Assembly: GCA_017502165.1 (NCBI GenBank)
Contig: JAFVVO010000039.1
Coordinates: forward strand, 1 to 49,864
Origin: Clostridia bacterium
Lineage (GTDB): Bacteria > Bacillota > Clostridia > Christensenellales > QALW01
Length of the DNA stretch: 49,864 bases
Reading direction: 5' to 3'
Part shown: positions 1 through 7,977 of the stretch, in pieces
Position numbering within the stretch: the stretch's first letter is position 1
How the letters are laid out: each line of letters opens with the position of its first letter
Position numbers and translations under genes: made by a program
The notes under the pieces: model-generated
What the model was told of the DNA's origin: nothing
Database searches by the model: none
What the model saw: only the letters and a program-made list of their open reading frames with translations

Positions 1-56
1 AACCCACGACCTCTAGCGTGACAGGCTAGCGCTCTAACCAGCTGAGCTACCGGGCC
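1..56 (-). tRNA. tRNA-Asp (GTC), 3' end cut by window edge
   Basis: Read on the minus strand, the sequence folds as acceptor GGCCCGG, D-arm GCTC/GAGC, a five-pair anticodon stem CTAGC/GCTAG with loop CTGTCAC, and the start of the T-arm GTGGGTT. The anticodon is GTC, which reads aspartate codons. The 5' end is at 56; the remaining T-arm, acceptor 3' strand and CCA lie outside the window. It is five bases downstream of tRNA-Val and probably on the same transcript. Confidence 0.95.
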
Positions 57-61
57 AATGA

Positions 62-137
62 TGGTGGGAACAATAGGGCTCGAACCTATGACCCTCTGCT
101 TGTAAGGCAGATGCTCTCCCAGCTGAGCTATGCTCCC
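62..137 (-). tRNA. tRNA-Val (TAC)
   Basis: A complete 76-nt cloverleaf with encoded CCA (62-64 on the plus strand reads TGG). Acceptor GGGAGCA pairs with TGTTCCC with one G-T wobble; the anticodon loop is CTTACAA, giving anticodon TAC (valine). The T-loop reads TTCGAGC. It is followed closely by tRNA-Asp, so the two form a small tRNA operon. Confidence 0.96.
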
Positions 138-168
138 ATCACTTATTAACTTTTTTCAAAGCGTGGTT

Positions 169-197
169 ATTATATTATATGAAAAATTTTTTGTCAA
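169..197 (-). promoter_or_regulatory. Promoter of the tRNA-Val/tRNA-Asp operon
   Basis: On the minus strand there is TTGACA (197-192), a 17-base spacer and TATAAT (174-169), a perfect sigma-A consensus. Predicted initiation is about 25 bases before tRNA-Val. No clear hairpin terminator separates the upstream aminotransferase gene, so read-through into the tRNAs is also possible. Confidence 0.85.
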
Positions 198-216
198 CTG
201 TTTTTTGAAAATTCCT

Positions 217-1386
217 TTATCTTTTCAGGACACCGCTTTTGTCTATTACGTCAACTATTTCGGTTAACTTCTCTGCAGGCAGAACCAATGCGAACCGCAC
301 GTAGCCCTCGCCCATGGGACCGAAAGCGTTGCCGGGAGTGCAGATTACGCCGGTTTTATCAACTAATTCCTCCCAAAATTCCATTGAACTTGCGAAGCCA
401 TCGGGGATAGGCGCCCAAACGAACATTGTACCTTTTGAGTCGGGCACGTTCCAACCGATTTTGCGAAGTCCTCCGCAAAGAGCGTCACGGCGCGCCTGAT
501 ATTCATTGCACTGCTTTTCGATTTTTTCTCTGTCAACCTTAAGTGCCGCAATTGCACCAAGCTGAATAGGCTTAAACATTCCGAAATCGTACTGGGAGCG
601 GATAACGCGGAAAGCGTCAACAACCTCTTTATTTCCTATGCAGAAGGAAATTCTTGCGCCCGTTGTGTTAAAGGATTTTGAAAGGGAGAAAAACTCCACT
701 CCCACTTCCTTTGCGCCGGGGATGGACAAGAAGGAAAAGCCTTCAAGACCGTCGAAAATAATATCGCTGTAGGCGTTATCGTTTATTATGTAGAAGCCGT
801 ATTTTTTGGCATACTTAATAAGCTCAACGTACATCTCCTTATTAGCCACCGCACCGCAGGGGTTGGAAGGATATGAAACTATCATATACTTGACCTTTTT
901 AAGCACCTCTTCGGGAATCGCTTTCATATCGGGCAGGAAGTTATTTTCCTTTTTTAAGGGGTAATAATGCACTGTTGCTCCTGCAAAAAATGCGCCCGCT
1001 TCAAAAACGGGGTATCCGGGGTCGGGAAGAAGCACCGTATCCCCCTGATCGCAAAGAGCAAGACCCAAATGACCTATTCCGTCCTGAGAGCCGTTTGATG
1101 AGGCAATTTCATCAACAGAAATCTCCACACCGTAGCGTTTAGCATAATATTCCTTAACCGCTTCAAGCATTTCCTTACTGTCAACGAGAGAATACTTATA
1201 ATTTTCAGGCACCTTTGCCGCTTCGGAAACAACGCGCCTGATTTCCTCGTCAATTTCAAAATCGGGCGTACCAACGTAAAGGTTGTAAACCTTTTTGTTT
1301 TGCTTTACCAATTCATCTCTTTTAACTGTTAAACGGGCAAAAATTCCCGTTTGGAAATGCTCTAAACGTTTAGATAATTTCTGCAT
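217..1386 (-). CDS. Class I/II PLP aminotransferase, LL-diaminopimelate aminotransferase-like
   Basis: A 389-residue fold-type I PLP-dependent aminotransferase. Visible landmarks are the substrate/PLP loop PSNPCGA (about 173-179), the IND..Y segment around D203 and Y206 that contacts the pyridine ring, and the Schiff-base lysine in SLSKSFNTTGAR (K237). The sequence resembles enzymes annotated as LL-diaminopimelate aminotransferase, which make LL-DAP from tetrahydrodipicolinate for lysine and peptidoglycan. That substrate is inference, because related family members act on alanine or aromatic amino acids. ATG at 1386 has a well-spaced AGGTGA. The gene is monocistronic with its own promoter, divergent from the phosphate transporter. 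Confidence 0.85.
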   Translation of the reverse strand: MQKLSKRLEHFQTGIFARLTVKRDELVKQNKKVYNLYVGTPDFEIDEEIRRVVSEAAKVPENYKYSLVDSKEMLEAVKEYYAKRYGVEISVDEIASSNGSQDGIGHLGLALCDQGDTVLLPDPGYPVFEAGAFFAGATVHYYPLKKENNFLPDMKAIPEEVLKKVKYMIVSYPSNPCGAVANKEMYVELIKYAKKYGFYIINDNAYSDIIFDGLEGFSFLSIPGAKEVGVEFFSLSKSFNTTGARISFCIGNKEVVDAFRVIRSQYDFGMFKPIQLGAIAALKVDREKIEKQCNEYQARRDALCGGLRKIGWNVPDSKGTMFVWAPIPDGFASSMEFWEELVDKTGVICTPGNAFGPMGEGYVRFALVLPAEKLTEIVDVIDKSGVLKR

Positions 1387-1417
1387 AATATCACCTGTGT
1401 TCTGTTTTTTCGCATAT

Positions 1418-1446
1418 AGTATAACTCTGCCTCATTTTTATGTCAA
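1418..1446 (-). promoter_or_regulatory. Sigma-A promoter of the aminotransferase gene
   Basis: TTGACA (1446-1441), 17 bases, TATACT (1423-1418) on the minus strand. It lies back to back with the plus-strand promoter at 1462, so the two start regions are within about 40 bp of each other. Confidence 0.8.
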
Positions 1447-1461
1447 ACAGAACCTTTTTGT

Positions 1462-1490
1462 TTGACGGTTTTTTCTTTTTTCGATATAAT
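1462..1490 (+). promoter_or_regulatory. Sigma-A promoter of the Na/Pi cotransporter gene
   Basis: TTGACG (1462-1467), 17-base spacer, TATAAT (1485-1490). Predicted start near 1497 gives an approximately 80-base leader before the ATG at 1580. I see no Pho-box-like repeat. Confidence 0.8.
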
Positions 1491-1579
1491 TATTTTGCAA
1501 TCTACAATTTGGAAAAACGTTATAAAACAACATCCGACGGATGAGCATATAAAGAAATTCTTTTATAAGGAGATTTTAG

Positions 1580-3334
1580 ATGGAATTAAAAGACGTTCTT
1601 GAACTCATTGGTGGACTTGCCCTATTCCTTTACGGAATGAACGCCATGGGCGCAGCCCTTGAAAAGCGCGCAGGCAATAAGCTTAAAACCTTTTTAAGCG
1701 CCGCCACCAGTCACCCTTTCAAAGGCTTTTTATTGGGTTTATTGGTTACATTGGTTATTCAATCTTCATCAGCCACAACGGTTATGGTAGTAGGCTTTGT
1801 AAACTCGGGATTGATGACTCTTGCCCAGTCTATCGGCGTTATTTTAGGTGCAAACCTGGGCACAAGTGTTACCGCATGGGTGCTTTCTCTGCAAGCAATA
1901 AATGCTGACGGAGTAGCTTGGCTGGCATTATTTAAGCCCTCAACCTTTGTTCCCATTCTTGCCCTTATAGGCATTTATCTTTTCGCTTTCCAGAAAAAAG
2001 CAAAGCGCAAAGATACGGGTATGATACTTTTAGGCTTTGCAATTTTAATGTTCGGTATGGATATGATGTCCGGCGCAGTTGAAGGCCTTAAAAACGTTCC
2101 CGAATTCAGAGAAGTGCTGGTTATGTTCTCCAACCCCATTTTAGGTGTAATAGTCGGTACGGTATTTACTGCAATAATTCAGTCTTCATCAGCTTCCGTA
2201 GGTGTGCTTCAGGCATTGACCGCAACGGGAAGTGTAACGTACGCAACGGCTATTCCCGTAATTATGGGTCAGAATATCGGCACCTGCGTAAGTGCAATGA
2301 TTTCTTCCGTAGGCACAAGCAAAAACGCCCGCCGTGCAGCAATTATACACCTTGCGTTCAACATTATAGCAACAGTAATAATTCTTCCTTTATTCTACCT
2401 GCTTGACAATTTTATTAACTTTGAATTTATGGCTGTTCCTGCCGATTATGTAGGTATCGCAGTAGTACACACAGGCTTTAAGCTTGTTGCTCTTGCAATA
2501 ATCGCACCTTTCTCAAAATACCTCGAAAACCTTTCAAATCTGCTTGTTCGTGAAAATAAAGTTACCGACGAATCTCAGCTTCTTGACGAACGTTTCTTTA
2601 CCGTTCCCGCAGTTGCTCTTGACCGTTCAACAAAGGTAGCAATTTCTATGGCAGAAATGTCGGTTAATTCTATTTTAGATTCTTTCACGCTTTTAGAAAA
2701 ATATGACGAAGCCGAAGCTGAAAACTTACGCGTAATAGAAGGCAAGGTTGACTATTTTGAGGACAAACTTGGTTCATATTTAGTTAAACTTTCAAGCCAC
2801 AGTATGACAGAAGCTGACTCCCGCGAATCCAACAAGCTTCTTCACGTTATAGGCGACTTTGAGCGCATTTCTGACCACGCCATTAACATTGTGGAATCCG
2901 CTGAAGAAATGACCGACAAAAACGTAATTTTCTCCCCTGCGGCAACTAAAGGTCTTAACACGCTTATTGACGCGGTTAAAGAAATTCTCGGTCTTTCCCT
3001 TAAAGCCTTTAAGGAAAACGATATTGAAGCCGCTAAAAAGGTGGAGCCCTTAGAGCAGGTTATTGACGATTTGCGCGACGAACTTAAAAAGCAGCACATT
3101 GAAAGATTGCAAAAACAAGAATGCACCATTGAGCTTGGCTTTATGCTTTCCGATTTGCTTACAAACCTTGAAAGAATTTCCGACCACTGCTCAAACGTTG
3201 CAGGTTGTATCTTGGAAATTGCCCATAACGAGCTTGATATTCACGAATATCTCAGGCAAGTTAAAAGCGGCGACCAGGAAGAATTTAACAACCTGTTCGC
3301 TTTCTATCAGGAAAAATATTCGCTTACGGAATAA
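1580..3334 (+). CDS. Na+/phosphate cotransporter with C-terminal PhoU-like domain
   Basis: A 584-residue protein of the Na/Pi cotransporter family (YjbB/NptA type). The membrane half (about 1-310) holds the two inverted QSSSA signature repeats, at 61-65 (QSSSATT) and 201-205 (QSSSASV), which line the Na+ and phosphate path. The soluble half (about 345-560) is helical and has two repeats resembling PhoU, each with an ERISDH motif that in PhoU helps bind metals. The family moves phosphate with sodium; direction and physiological role (uptake or efflux) are not visible here. AAGGAG lies at good spacing before ATG 1580. A hairpin terminator follows directly. Confidence 0.9.
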   Translation: MELKDVLELIGGLALFLYGMNAMGAALEKRAGNKLKTFLSAATSHPFKGFLLGLLVTLVIQSSSATTVMVVGFVNSGLMTLAQSIGVILGANLGTSVTAWVLSLQAINADGVAWLALFKPSTFVPILALIGIYLFAFQKKAKRKDTGMILLGFAILMFGMDMMSGAVEGLKNVPEFREVLVMFSNPILGVIVGTVFTAIIQSSSASVGVLQALTATGSVTYATAIPVIMGQNIGTCVSAMISSVGTSKNARRAAIIHLAFNIIATVIILPLFYLLDNFINFEFMAVPADYVGIAVVHTGFKLVALAIIAPFSKYLENLSNLLVRENKVTDESQLLDERFFTVPAVALDRSTKVAISMAEMSVNSILDSFTLLEKYDEAEAENLRVIEGKVDYFEDKLGSYLVKLSSHSMTEADSRESNKLLHVIGDFERISDHAINIVESAEEMTDKNVIFSPAATKGLNTLIDAVKEILGLSLKAFKENDIEAAKKVEPLEQVIDDLRDELKKQHIERLQKQECTIELGFMLSDLLTNLERISDHCSNVAGCILEIAHNELDIHEYLRQVKSGDQEEFNNLFAFYQEKYSLTE

Positions 3335-3350
3335 TAAGGATAAAATCAAA

Positions 3351-3380
3351 AGCCACGGAAACCCGTGGCTTTCATTTTTT
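3351..3380 (+). terminator. Intrinsic terminator after the Na/Pi cotransporter
   Basis: Stem AGCCACGG / CCGTGGCT with a short loop, followed by TTCATTTTTTC. It sits between two converging genes. Confidence 0.85.
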
Positions 3381-3381
3381 C

Positions 3382-3615
3382 TTAATCTTCAAAATCGTTA
3401 AAATATTCTTTATCGAAAAATTCCGACAAAGTTATTCCTGCTCCCTGGCAAAAGGATTTTATTGTTGAAACCTTTGAGCACTTTGTTCTGCCTTTTATCA
3501 GGTCATAGATTGCCGAGGGAGATTTTCCGCCGTTTAACGATACCTGGCAAACGTTTATATTCTTTTCTTGGCAGATTTCATCAATTCTTTTGATGATTGC
3601 GTCATTTATATTCAT
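3382..3615 (-). CDS. Small XRE-family (Cro/C1-type) HTH regulator
   Basis: A 77-residue protein that is essentially one helix-turn-helix domain. Residues about 10-65 fit the five-helix Cro/C1 fold: an INVCQVSLNGGKSPSAIYDLIKGR recognition region split over the turn, then a STIKSFCQGAGITLSEFF end typical of Clostridia XRE repressors. ATG 3615 has AGGTGAG. It diverges from the SLOG-family gene at 3767, and four operator-like palindromic or half sites fill the space between them. Autoregulation and control of the neighbour are inferred from that layout. No effector domain is present. Confidence 0.85.
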   Translation of the reverse strand: MNINDAIIKRIDEICQEKNINVCQVSLNGGKSPSAIYDLIKGRTKCSKVSTIKSFCQGAGITLSEFFDKEYFNDFED

Positions 3616-3624
3616 ATACTCACC

Positions 3625-3749
3625 TCGTGGAATTTCTTATTGGTGTTCCACGATTTATTATATGAATTATTAAATTTATTATCTCGTGGAGTTCCACGAT
3701 ATTGACTTATTGGCATTGTTTTGTTATAATTATTTGTGGAATTCCACGA
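3625..3749. promoter_or_regulatory. Cluster of palindromic operators (TCGTGGA-N2-TCCACGA)
   Basis: Site C at 3684-3699 is TCGTGGA-GT-TCCACGA with perfect 7-bp arms. Site D at 3734-3749 is TTGTGGA-AT-TCCACGA, with one arm mismatch. Site A (3625-3640) keeps only the left arm TCGTGGA, and site B (3638-3653) keeps the right arm TCCACGA. C abuts the -35 and D covers the predicted start of the plus-strand promoter. A and B overlap the start region of the XRE gene (TATAAT on the minus strand at 3662-3657). Binding by the adjacent XRE protein is inference. Confidence 0.8.
3702..3730 (+). promoter_or_regulatory. Sigma-A promoter of the SLOG-family gene
   Basis: TTGACT (3702-3707), 17-base spacer, TATAAT (3725-3730), lying exactly between operators C and D. 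Repressor binding at either site should block polymerase. Confidence 0.85.
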
Positions 3750-3766
3750 AAATTGTAGGTAGAAAA

Positions 3767-4231
3767 ATGAAAATTTGCTTTATAGGTCACAGAACTATCG
3801 ACAAAAACGAGCGTCTCATACTCTCTTTAAGAAGAACAGTTCAAACACTAATCAGCAAAGGGGCTGATACGTTTCTATTTGGAAGCATGAGTGAATTCGA
3901 CACTTTATCTTGGGAAGTTGTTACTGAATTAAAAAAAGATCACCCTTTTATTAAAAGAGTGTATGTTAGGTCTAGTTTCCAACACATTAACACATCTTAT
4001 GAAAACTATCTTCTCCAATCTTATGAGGAAACTTATTATCCGCCAAAATTAAAAAATGCGGGCAAATATTCTTACGTTGAGCGAAACTACGAAATGATTG
4101 ACAATTCCGCATATTGCATTTTTTATTACAACGAAAATTATTGTCCGACTACAAAACGTAATAGCGGTACAAAAACCGCTTACGAGTATGCCTTAAAAAA
4201 GAAGAAAAACATTATCAATCTATTCACTTAA
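3767..4231 (+). CDS. SLOG-family (DUF1273/YoqJ-like) putative nucleotide-binding protein
   Basis: A 154-residue protein beginning MKICFIGHR. The opening beta strand plus GHR, the central FLFGSMSEFD, a KRVYVRS strand and the C-terminal SGTKTAYEYA helix match the Rossmann-like SLOG superfamily (DUF1273-type proteins of Firmicutes). SLOG members are thought to bind or process nucleotides or nucleotide-derived signals, often in stress or mobile-element settings. The true substrate is unknown. I chose ATG 3767 with weak AGG at 3757-3759, because upstream in-frame codons would overlap the promoter and operators. The coding sequence is visibly more AT-rich than its neighbours, which suggests recent acquisition together with the XRE gene. 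Confidence 0.75.
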   Translation: MKICFIGHRTIDKNERLILSLRRTVQTLISKGADTFLFGSMSEFDTLSWEVVTELKKDHPFIKRVYVRSSFQHINTSYENYLLQSYEETYYPPKLKNAGKYSYVERNYEMIDNSAYCIFYYNENYCPTTKRNSGTKTAYEYALKKKKNIINLFT

Positions 4232-4260
4232 CGGGAGATTTTTTGATATTTCTCCCCTAC

Positions 4261-4319
4261 TTGTGCAAAGCGTTATTACAATTTGTGCATTTTGACAGTA
4301 GCGTGATTTTATCTATCGT
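4261..4319 (+). promoter_or_regulatory. Probable promoter of the sugar-ABC ATPase gene, with direct repeats
   Basis: TTGACA (4292-4297) and a weaker TATCGT (4314-4319) with 16-base spacing. Two copies of TTGTGCA (4261-4267 and 4283-4289) lie 22 bp apart, two helical turns, just upstream of the -35. That is a plausible activator or repressor binding arrangement, though the factor is not identifiable. Confidence 0.5.
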
Positions 4320-4355
4320 GTTACAATGAGAAAAAATAATTAGGAGGACTGTTTT

Positions 4356-5489
4356 ATGGCAGGCGTTACTTTAAGACACATTTACAAAGTATATCCCGGC
4401 GGTGTTACAGCCGTTAACGACTTTAACCTTGTAATTAAGGACAAGGAATTCATCGTTCTCGTTGGTCCCTCAGGTTGCGGTAAGTCAACCACACTTCGTA
4501 TGGTTGCAGGCCTTGAAGAGATTACCGAAGGTGAGCTTTTCATCGGTGACAAGCTGATGAACGACGTTGCTCCCAAGGACAGAGATATTGCAATGGTTTT
4601 CCAGAACTATGCTCTTTATCCCCACATGACCGTTTACGATAACATGGCTTTCGGCCTTAAGCTTCGTAAGGTTCATAAGGGCGAAATTGATAAGAAGGTT
4701 AAGGAAGCTGCAAAGGCTCTCGGTATTGAAGAATATCTTCAGAGAAAGCCCAAGGCTCTTTCCGGTGGTCAGCGTCAGCGTGTTGCTCTCGGCCGTGCTA
4801 TCGTTCGTGAGCCCATGGTATTCCTTATGGACGAACCTCTTTCAAACCTTGATGCTAAGCTCCGTGTACAGATGCGTACTGAAATTACAAGACTTCATAA
4901 GCGTCTTAACACCACCTTTATTTACGTTACTCACGACCAGACTGAAGCTATGACAATGGGTACCCGTATCGTTGTTATGAAGGACGGCTTCATTCAGCAG
5001 GTTGATACTCCCCAGAACCTTTACGATTACCCCACCAACAAGTTCGTTGCAGGCTTCATCGGTACTCCTCAGATGAACTTCTTTGACTGCACACTCGTTC
5101 GTGACGGTGACAAGGTTATTGCCCGTCTTGGCGAAAACAAGGTTGAGCTTCCTCAGGCAGTTATTTCCAAGCTTACCGACCAGAGCTATATCGGCAAGGA
5201 CGTTATTTTAGGTATCCGTCCCGACGATATCCACGATGAGCAGATCTTCATCGAATCTCATCCCGAAGCTAAGGTTAAAGCTCACGTTGAGCTTCTTGAA
5301 AAGCTTGGTTATGAAACTCTTGTTTATCTTGAAATGGATGCTTTCATTCAGGAGCAGGCAGATAACCCGGTTGCCCGTGTTAACCCCCGTTCAACCATTA
5401 TGTCAGGCGACGACGTTGTTCTTGCATTCGATCCCTACCGTATTCATCTTTTCGATAAGGACACCGAGGTTTCCATTCTCGAAAGATAA
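4356..5489 (+). CDS. msmX: ABC transporter ATPase, MalK/UgpC/MsmX type
   Basis: A 377-residue cytoplasmic ATPase energising carbohydrate ABC importers. The motifs are in order: Walker [10 protein letters not shown] (37-45), Q-loop Q83, signature LSGGQ (135-139), Walker B VFLMDE (155-160), H-loop H193. A C-terminal OB-fold regulatory domain (from about 240) has the MalK-like GIRPDDI segment. No permease or binding-protein gene is adjacent. It has its own promoter and terminator, as expected of the shared MsmX/MsmK ATPase that serves several sugar importers encoded elsewhere. The shared role is inferred from context. AGGAGG precedes ATG 4356. Confidence 0.88.
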   Translation: MAGVTLRHIYKVYPGGVTAVNDFNLVIKDKEFIVLVGPSGCGKSTTLRMVAGLEEITEGELFIGDKLMNDVAPKDRDIAMVFQNYALYPHMTVYDNMAFGLKLRKVHKGEIDKKVKEAAKALGIEEYLQRKPKALSGGQRQRVALGRAIVREPMVFLMDEPLSNLDAKLRVQMRTEITRLHKRLNTTFIYVTHDQTEAMTMGTRIVVMKDGFIQQVDTPQNLYDYPTNKFVAGFIGTPQMNFFDCTLVRDGDKVIARLGENKVELPQAVISKLTDQSYIGKDVILGIRPDDIHDEQIFIESHPEAKVKAHVELLEKLGYETLVYLEMDAFIQEQADNPVARVNPRSTIMSGDDVVLAFDPYRIHLFDKDTEVSILER

Positions 5490-5507
5490 TAAAGCAAATA
5501 AAATTAA

Positions 5508-5532
5508 GGCGCTCACAAGAGCGCCTTTTTTA
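5508..5532 (+). terminator. Intrinsic terminator after msmX
   Basis: GGCGCTC / GAGCGCC stem with ACAA loop (5508-5525) followed by a seven-T run. Confidence 0.92.
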
Positions 5533-5552
5533 TTTGCATTTTTGGCAAAAAC

Positions 5553-5580
5553 AAAAAACAGATGCTTTTTGCATCTGTTT
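5553..5580 (-). terminator. Intrinsic terminator of the exopolysaccharide gene pair
   Basis: AAACAGATGC / GCATCTGTTT stem around a five-base loop. Both flanks are A- or T-rich, so it can act in either direction and mainly serves the minus-strand genes ending at 5583. Confidence 0.8.
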
Positions 5581-5582
5581 TT

Positions 5583-6563
5583 TTACTTAAACACCGTATC
5601 AATAAAAGTATCAAAGGAATATTTTTTACGGATATTTTCTTCAATGGGCTTATAGGGAGTTTCGAAAAATTCCTTATCAAGCTTCACCTTATTGCCGTCA
5701 ATGACAAGCTGATTTTGACTGTCAAAGAATTCCTCATTGGTGCAATCAAAGGTGGTAACGATTTTCTTGCGCATACCGATCATTTCGCCAAGGCGGGTTG
5801 TGGCACCGCTTTGATAGCTGTTTTCAATTTCAAGCACCGCTACGGAATTTTTATAAATTTCAATGGTTTCCTCGGTGGAAATAGGCTTAAAATGTACCTG
5901 CTGACGTTTAACACCGCAGAAGCAGGGATTTACAAGCTTGTTATACCAGAACACCAACGGATGCGGTATGTAAACGAACTTGTAGAAGTTAAGCCCCAGT
6001 TTTTCACACTCCTTACCGATATGCTCAAGAACTCTCGGACGCACCGAATGAAGCGTGCCGATAAAAGCAAGGTCGTAAACGGGCTTTTGTGCCGATTCAA
6101 CGTCAAACTCCTTAGTGTAACCCCAATAGGCGTATTCCAGGAAGGAATATCTTTTAACGTCATCGTGGTCAAAGGAGAATATTTTATTGAAGTACGCAAA
6201 CTTTTTCGTAATATGCTTTACGTTGGCAACGGAATCCCACAGGTATAAAATGCGCTTAGCAAAGGGAAAACGGCGCTTGAACTTTTTGAGCACGTTAACG
6301 GTGGGAGCCTCACACTTGATAAACAGAATGTAATCGTAATCGTTTGGAAGCTCAGATAAAACGTTATCAAAATATTCTTCAATTACGCCGTGATACAAGC
6401 CAATATCTTTTCGCATTAAAATACGTGCTACGGCAGAATGGGAGGGCTGCTCGTCAACAACGTCAACCCTTGCGCCTCTGTCCCTCAATGCCTGAGAAAT
6501 GCGCTGATGATAATCGAAAAAGAACGGACTTACTATAAGTATGTTTTTATTACTCAAATCCAT
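5583..6563 (-). CDS. Putative glycosyltransferase (CgeB/GT-B-like)
   Basis: A 326-residue cytoplasmic protein. It opens with a GT-B-type NILIVSPFFFDYHQRISQAL segment. A middle block (YLWDSVANV..., then DLAFIGTLHSVRPRVL) resembles CgeB-type spore or polysaccharide glycosyltransferases, and a C-terminal TTRLGEMIGMRKKIVTTF looks like a donor-binding region. The acceptor sugar is not predictable. I start at ATG 6563, just after the upstream stop codon; ATG 6581 would overlap the sugar transferase by 17 bases, and neither has a good ribosome binding site. It is cotranscribed with the priming sugar transferase, so it probably adds the next sugar to the lipid-linked primer. Confidence 0.65.
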   Translation of the reverse strand: MDLSNKNILIVSPFFFDYHQRISQALRDRGARVDVVDEQPSHSAVARILMRKDIGLYHGVIEEYFDNVLSELPNDYDYILFIKCEAPTVNVLKKFKRRFPFAKRILYLWDSVANVKHITKKFAYFNKIFSFDHDDVKRYSFLEYAYWGYTKEFDVESAQKPVYDLAFIGTLHSVRPRVLEHIGKECEKLGLNFYKFVYIPHPLVFWYNKLVNPCFCGVKRQQVHFKPISTEETIEIYKNSVAVLEIENSYQSGATTRLGEMIGMRKKIVTTFDCTNEEFFDSQNQLVIDGNKVKLDKEFFETPYKPIEENIRKKYSFDTFIDTVFK

Positions 6564-6564
6564 A

Positions 6565-7236
6565 TTATCTTGCACCGTCATGATTGAACACTACGGCTAC
6601 CGTTCTGACGATACACTTAACGTCAAGCCAGAGTGAACGCATTTTAATATATTCTATATCGTAGACGATCTTTTCCTCAGGAAGCAAATCGTATCCGCCG
6701 TTTACCTGTGCCCAACCGGTTAAGCCGGGCTTAACGAGCAAACGCTTGGAAAAGCCGTGGATATACTCCTCAAACTGATTATAGAAGCAGGGGCGCTCGG
6801 GACGGGGACCTACAAGCGACATAGAGCCTACAAGAATATTGATAAGCTGGGGAAGCTCGTCTATCCTGGATTTACGCAAAAACTTGCCTACTCGGGTACA
6901 ACGCTCGTCATTTTCCTCTGCCCATTTTGCGCCGTCCTCTTCCGCATCCATTCTCATTGAACGGAATTTATAAAGCAAGAAGCTTTTGCCGCCCTTGCCT
7001 AATCTTTCCTGCTTATAAACTGCAGGACCGGGCGAATCGCACTTGATTATTATTGCAATAATAAGCATGGGCACGATACAAAAAGCCAAGCCGATAAGTG
7101 ACAGAATTATATCAAAGAAACGCTTTATGAAATTGTATAACGGTTTTTCGGATACTTCAACCTCAGGCACGTCGTACATACGGCGGTGCTTTGATTCGGT
7201 TTTTACCGTAGCATCCATTTCGTTAATATTCTCCAT
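6565..7236 (-). CDS. Undecaprenyl-phosphate sugar phosphotransferase (priming enzyme)
   Basis: A 223-residue bacterial sugar transferase of the EpsL/PglC/WcaJ-core type. One hydrophobic membrane segment at about 35-65 (FDIILSLIGLAFCIVPMLIIAIIIKC) is followed by the catalytic block: SPGPAVYKQERLGKGGK, LYKFRSMRMDAEEDG, SRIDELPQLINILVGSMSLVGPRPE and KPGLTGWAQVNG. It moves a sugar-1-phosphate from a nucleotide sugar to undecaprenyl phosphate, starting exopolysaccharide or glycan synthesis. It lacks the four-helix N-terminal part of WcaJ-like forms, so it is the short monotopic version. ATG 7236 has GGAG. Which polymer it starts cannot be told, because no other polysaccharide genes are here. Confidence 0.88.
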   Translation of the reverse strand: MENINEMDATVKTESKHRRMYDVPEVEVSEKPLYNFIKRFFDIILSLIGLAFCIVPMLIIAIIIKCDSPGPAVYKQERLGKGGKSFLLYKFRSMRMDAEEDGAKWAEENDERCTRVGKFLRKSRIDELPQLINILVGSMSLVGPRPERPCFYNQFEEYIHGFSKRLLVKPGLTGWAQVNGGYDLLPEEKIVYDIEYIKMRSLWLDVKCIVRTVAVVFNHDGAR

Positions 7237-7325
7237 GCATTAACTCCGAATTTTAATTTTTTAAGTCTTTCGTTGTATGCTTTCTTTACTAAAATAGCGG
7301 AAATAATTTATTCGCGCACATTGTT

Positions 7326-7355
7326 ATCATACCACATCTTATATATTATTGTCAA
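7326..7355 (-). promoter_or_regulatory. Promoter of the exopolysaccharide gene pair
   Basis: TTGACA (7355-7350), 18 bases, TATGAT (7331-7326) on the minus strand. The leader is about 80 bases. Confidence 0.75.
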
Positions 7356-7427
7356 ATATTTTGATTTGCATTAGTTTTTTGCGCATATTTGCAAAACACC
7401 TTTTATTTTTGTTCCGATATTCTTCTA

Positions 7428-7456
7428 TTGCGTTTTTTTGAACAATATTATATAAT
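7428..7456 (+). promoter_or_regulatory. Promoter of the dCMP deaminase-murG pair
   Basis: TTGCGT (7428-7433), 17 bases, TATAAT (7451-7456). Confidence 0.7.
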
Positions 7457-7496
7457 ATTCTCATAACCCCGCGAATAAACTTATTTGGAGGATATT

Positions 7497-7976
7497 ATGA
7501 AACGTACAGATTACATTTCCTGGGACGAATATTTTATGGGAATTGCCCTTCTTTCTGCTCAGCGCAGTAAGGATTCAGGTACTCAGGTCGGCGCCTGCAT
7601 AGTAAGTCAGGATAACAAAATTCTTACCGTTGGATATAACGGAATGCCTACGGGCTGTGATGACGACTGTATGCCCTGGGGCAGAGAAGGCGGTATGTTA
7701 GAGAGCAAATACGCTTTCGTTTGCCACGCAGAGCTTAATGCAATTTTGAACTGCGAAAGAGCTTCTCTTCGCGGCGCAAAGTGCTATACCACCCTTTTCC
7801 CCTGCAACGAATGTGCAAAGGCGCTTATTCAGTCCGGCGTTAAGGAGGTTATTTATCTTTCCGATAAATACGCCGAAACCGAAGGCACTATCGCATCAAA
7901 GAAAATGTTTAATATGGTAGGAGTAAAGCTTACCCCCTACGTTCCCACAGGCAGAAAACTTTCCTTGGAGCTTTAA
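7497..7976 (+). CDS. Deoxycytidylate (dCMP) deaminase
   Basis: A 159-residue zinc-dependent deaminase (ComEB/dCD family) that converts dCMP to dUMP, feeding dTMP synthesis. Zinc and catalytic residues are visible: the CHAEL motif (H77, proton-shuttle E79) and PCNEC (C103, C106). A second zinc site common in this family may use C54/C58 in GCDDDC. The start is ATG 7497 with GGAGG at 7487-7491; an in-frame TTG at 7485 overlaps that ribosome binding site and is unlikely. One base separates it from murG, so the two are cotranscribed. Confidence 0.92.
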   Translation: MKRTDYISWDEYFMGIALLSAQRSKDSGTQVGACIVSQDNKILTVGYNGMPTGCDDDCMPWGREGGMLESKYAFVCHAELNAILNCERASLRGAKCYTTLFPCNECAKALIQSGVKEVIYLSDKYAETEGTIASKKMFNMVGVKLTPYVPTGRKLSLEL

Positions 7977-7977
7977 T

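Noticed and set aside
3686-3766. Longer N-terminus for the SLOG-family protein
   Set aside because: It would start inside operator C and run through the promoter. ATG 3767 begins the conserved MKICFIGHR strand.
4233-4256. Terminator after the SLOG-family gene (GGGAGA/TCTCCC)
   Set aside because: The stem is only six pairs with a 12-base loop and no T-run follows.
7485-7496. TTG start for dCMP deaminase (the same pattern occurs at 10496 for the CNNM gene and 24801 for asnS)
   Set aside because: These codons lie inside the GGAGG ribosome binding site of the ATG a few bases further on.
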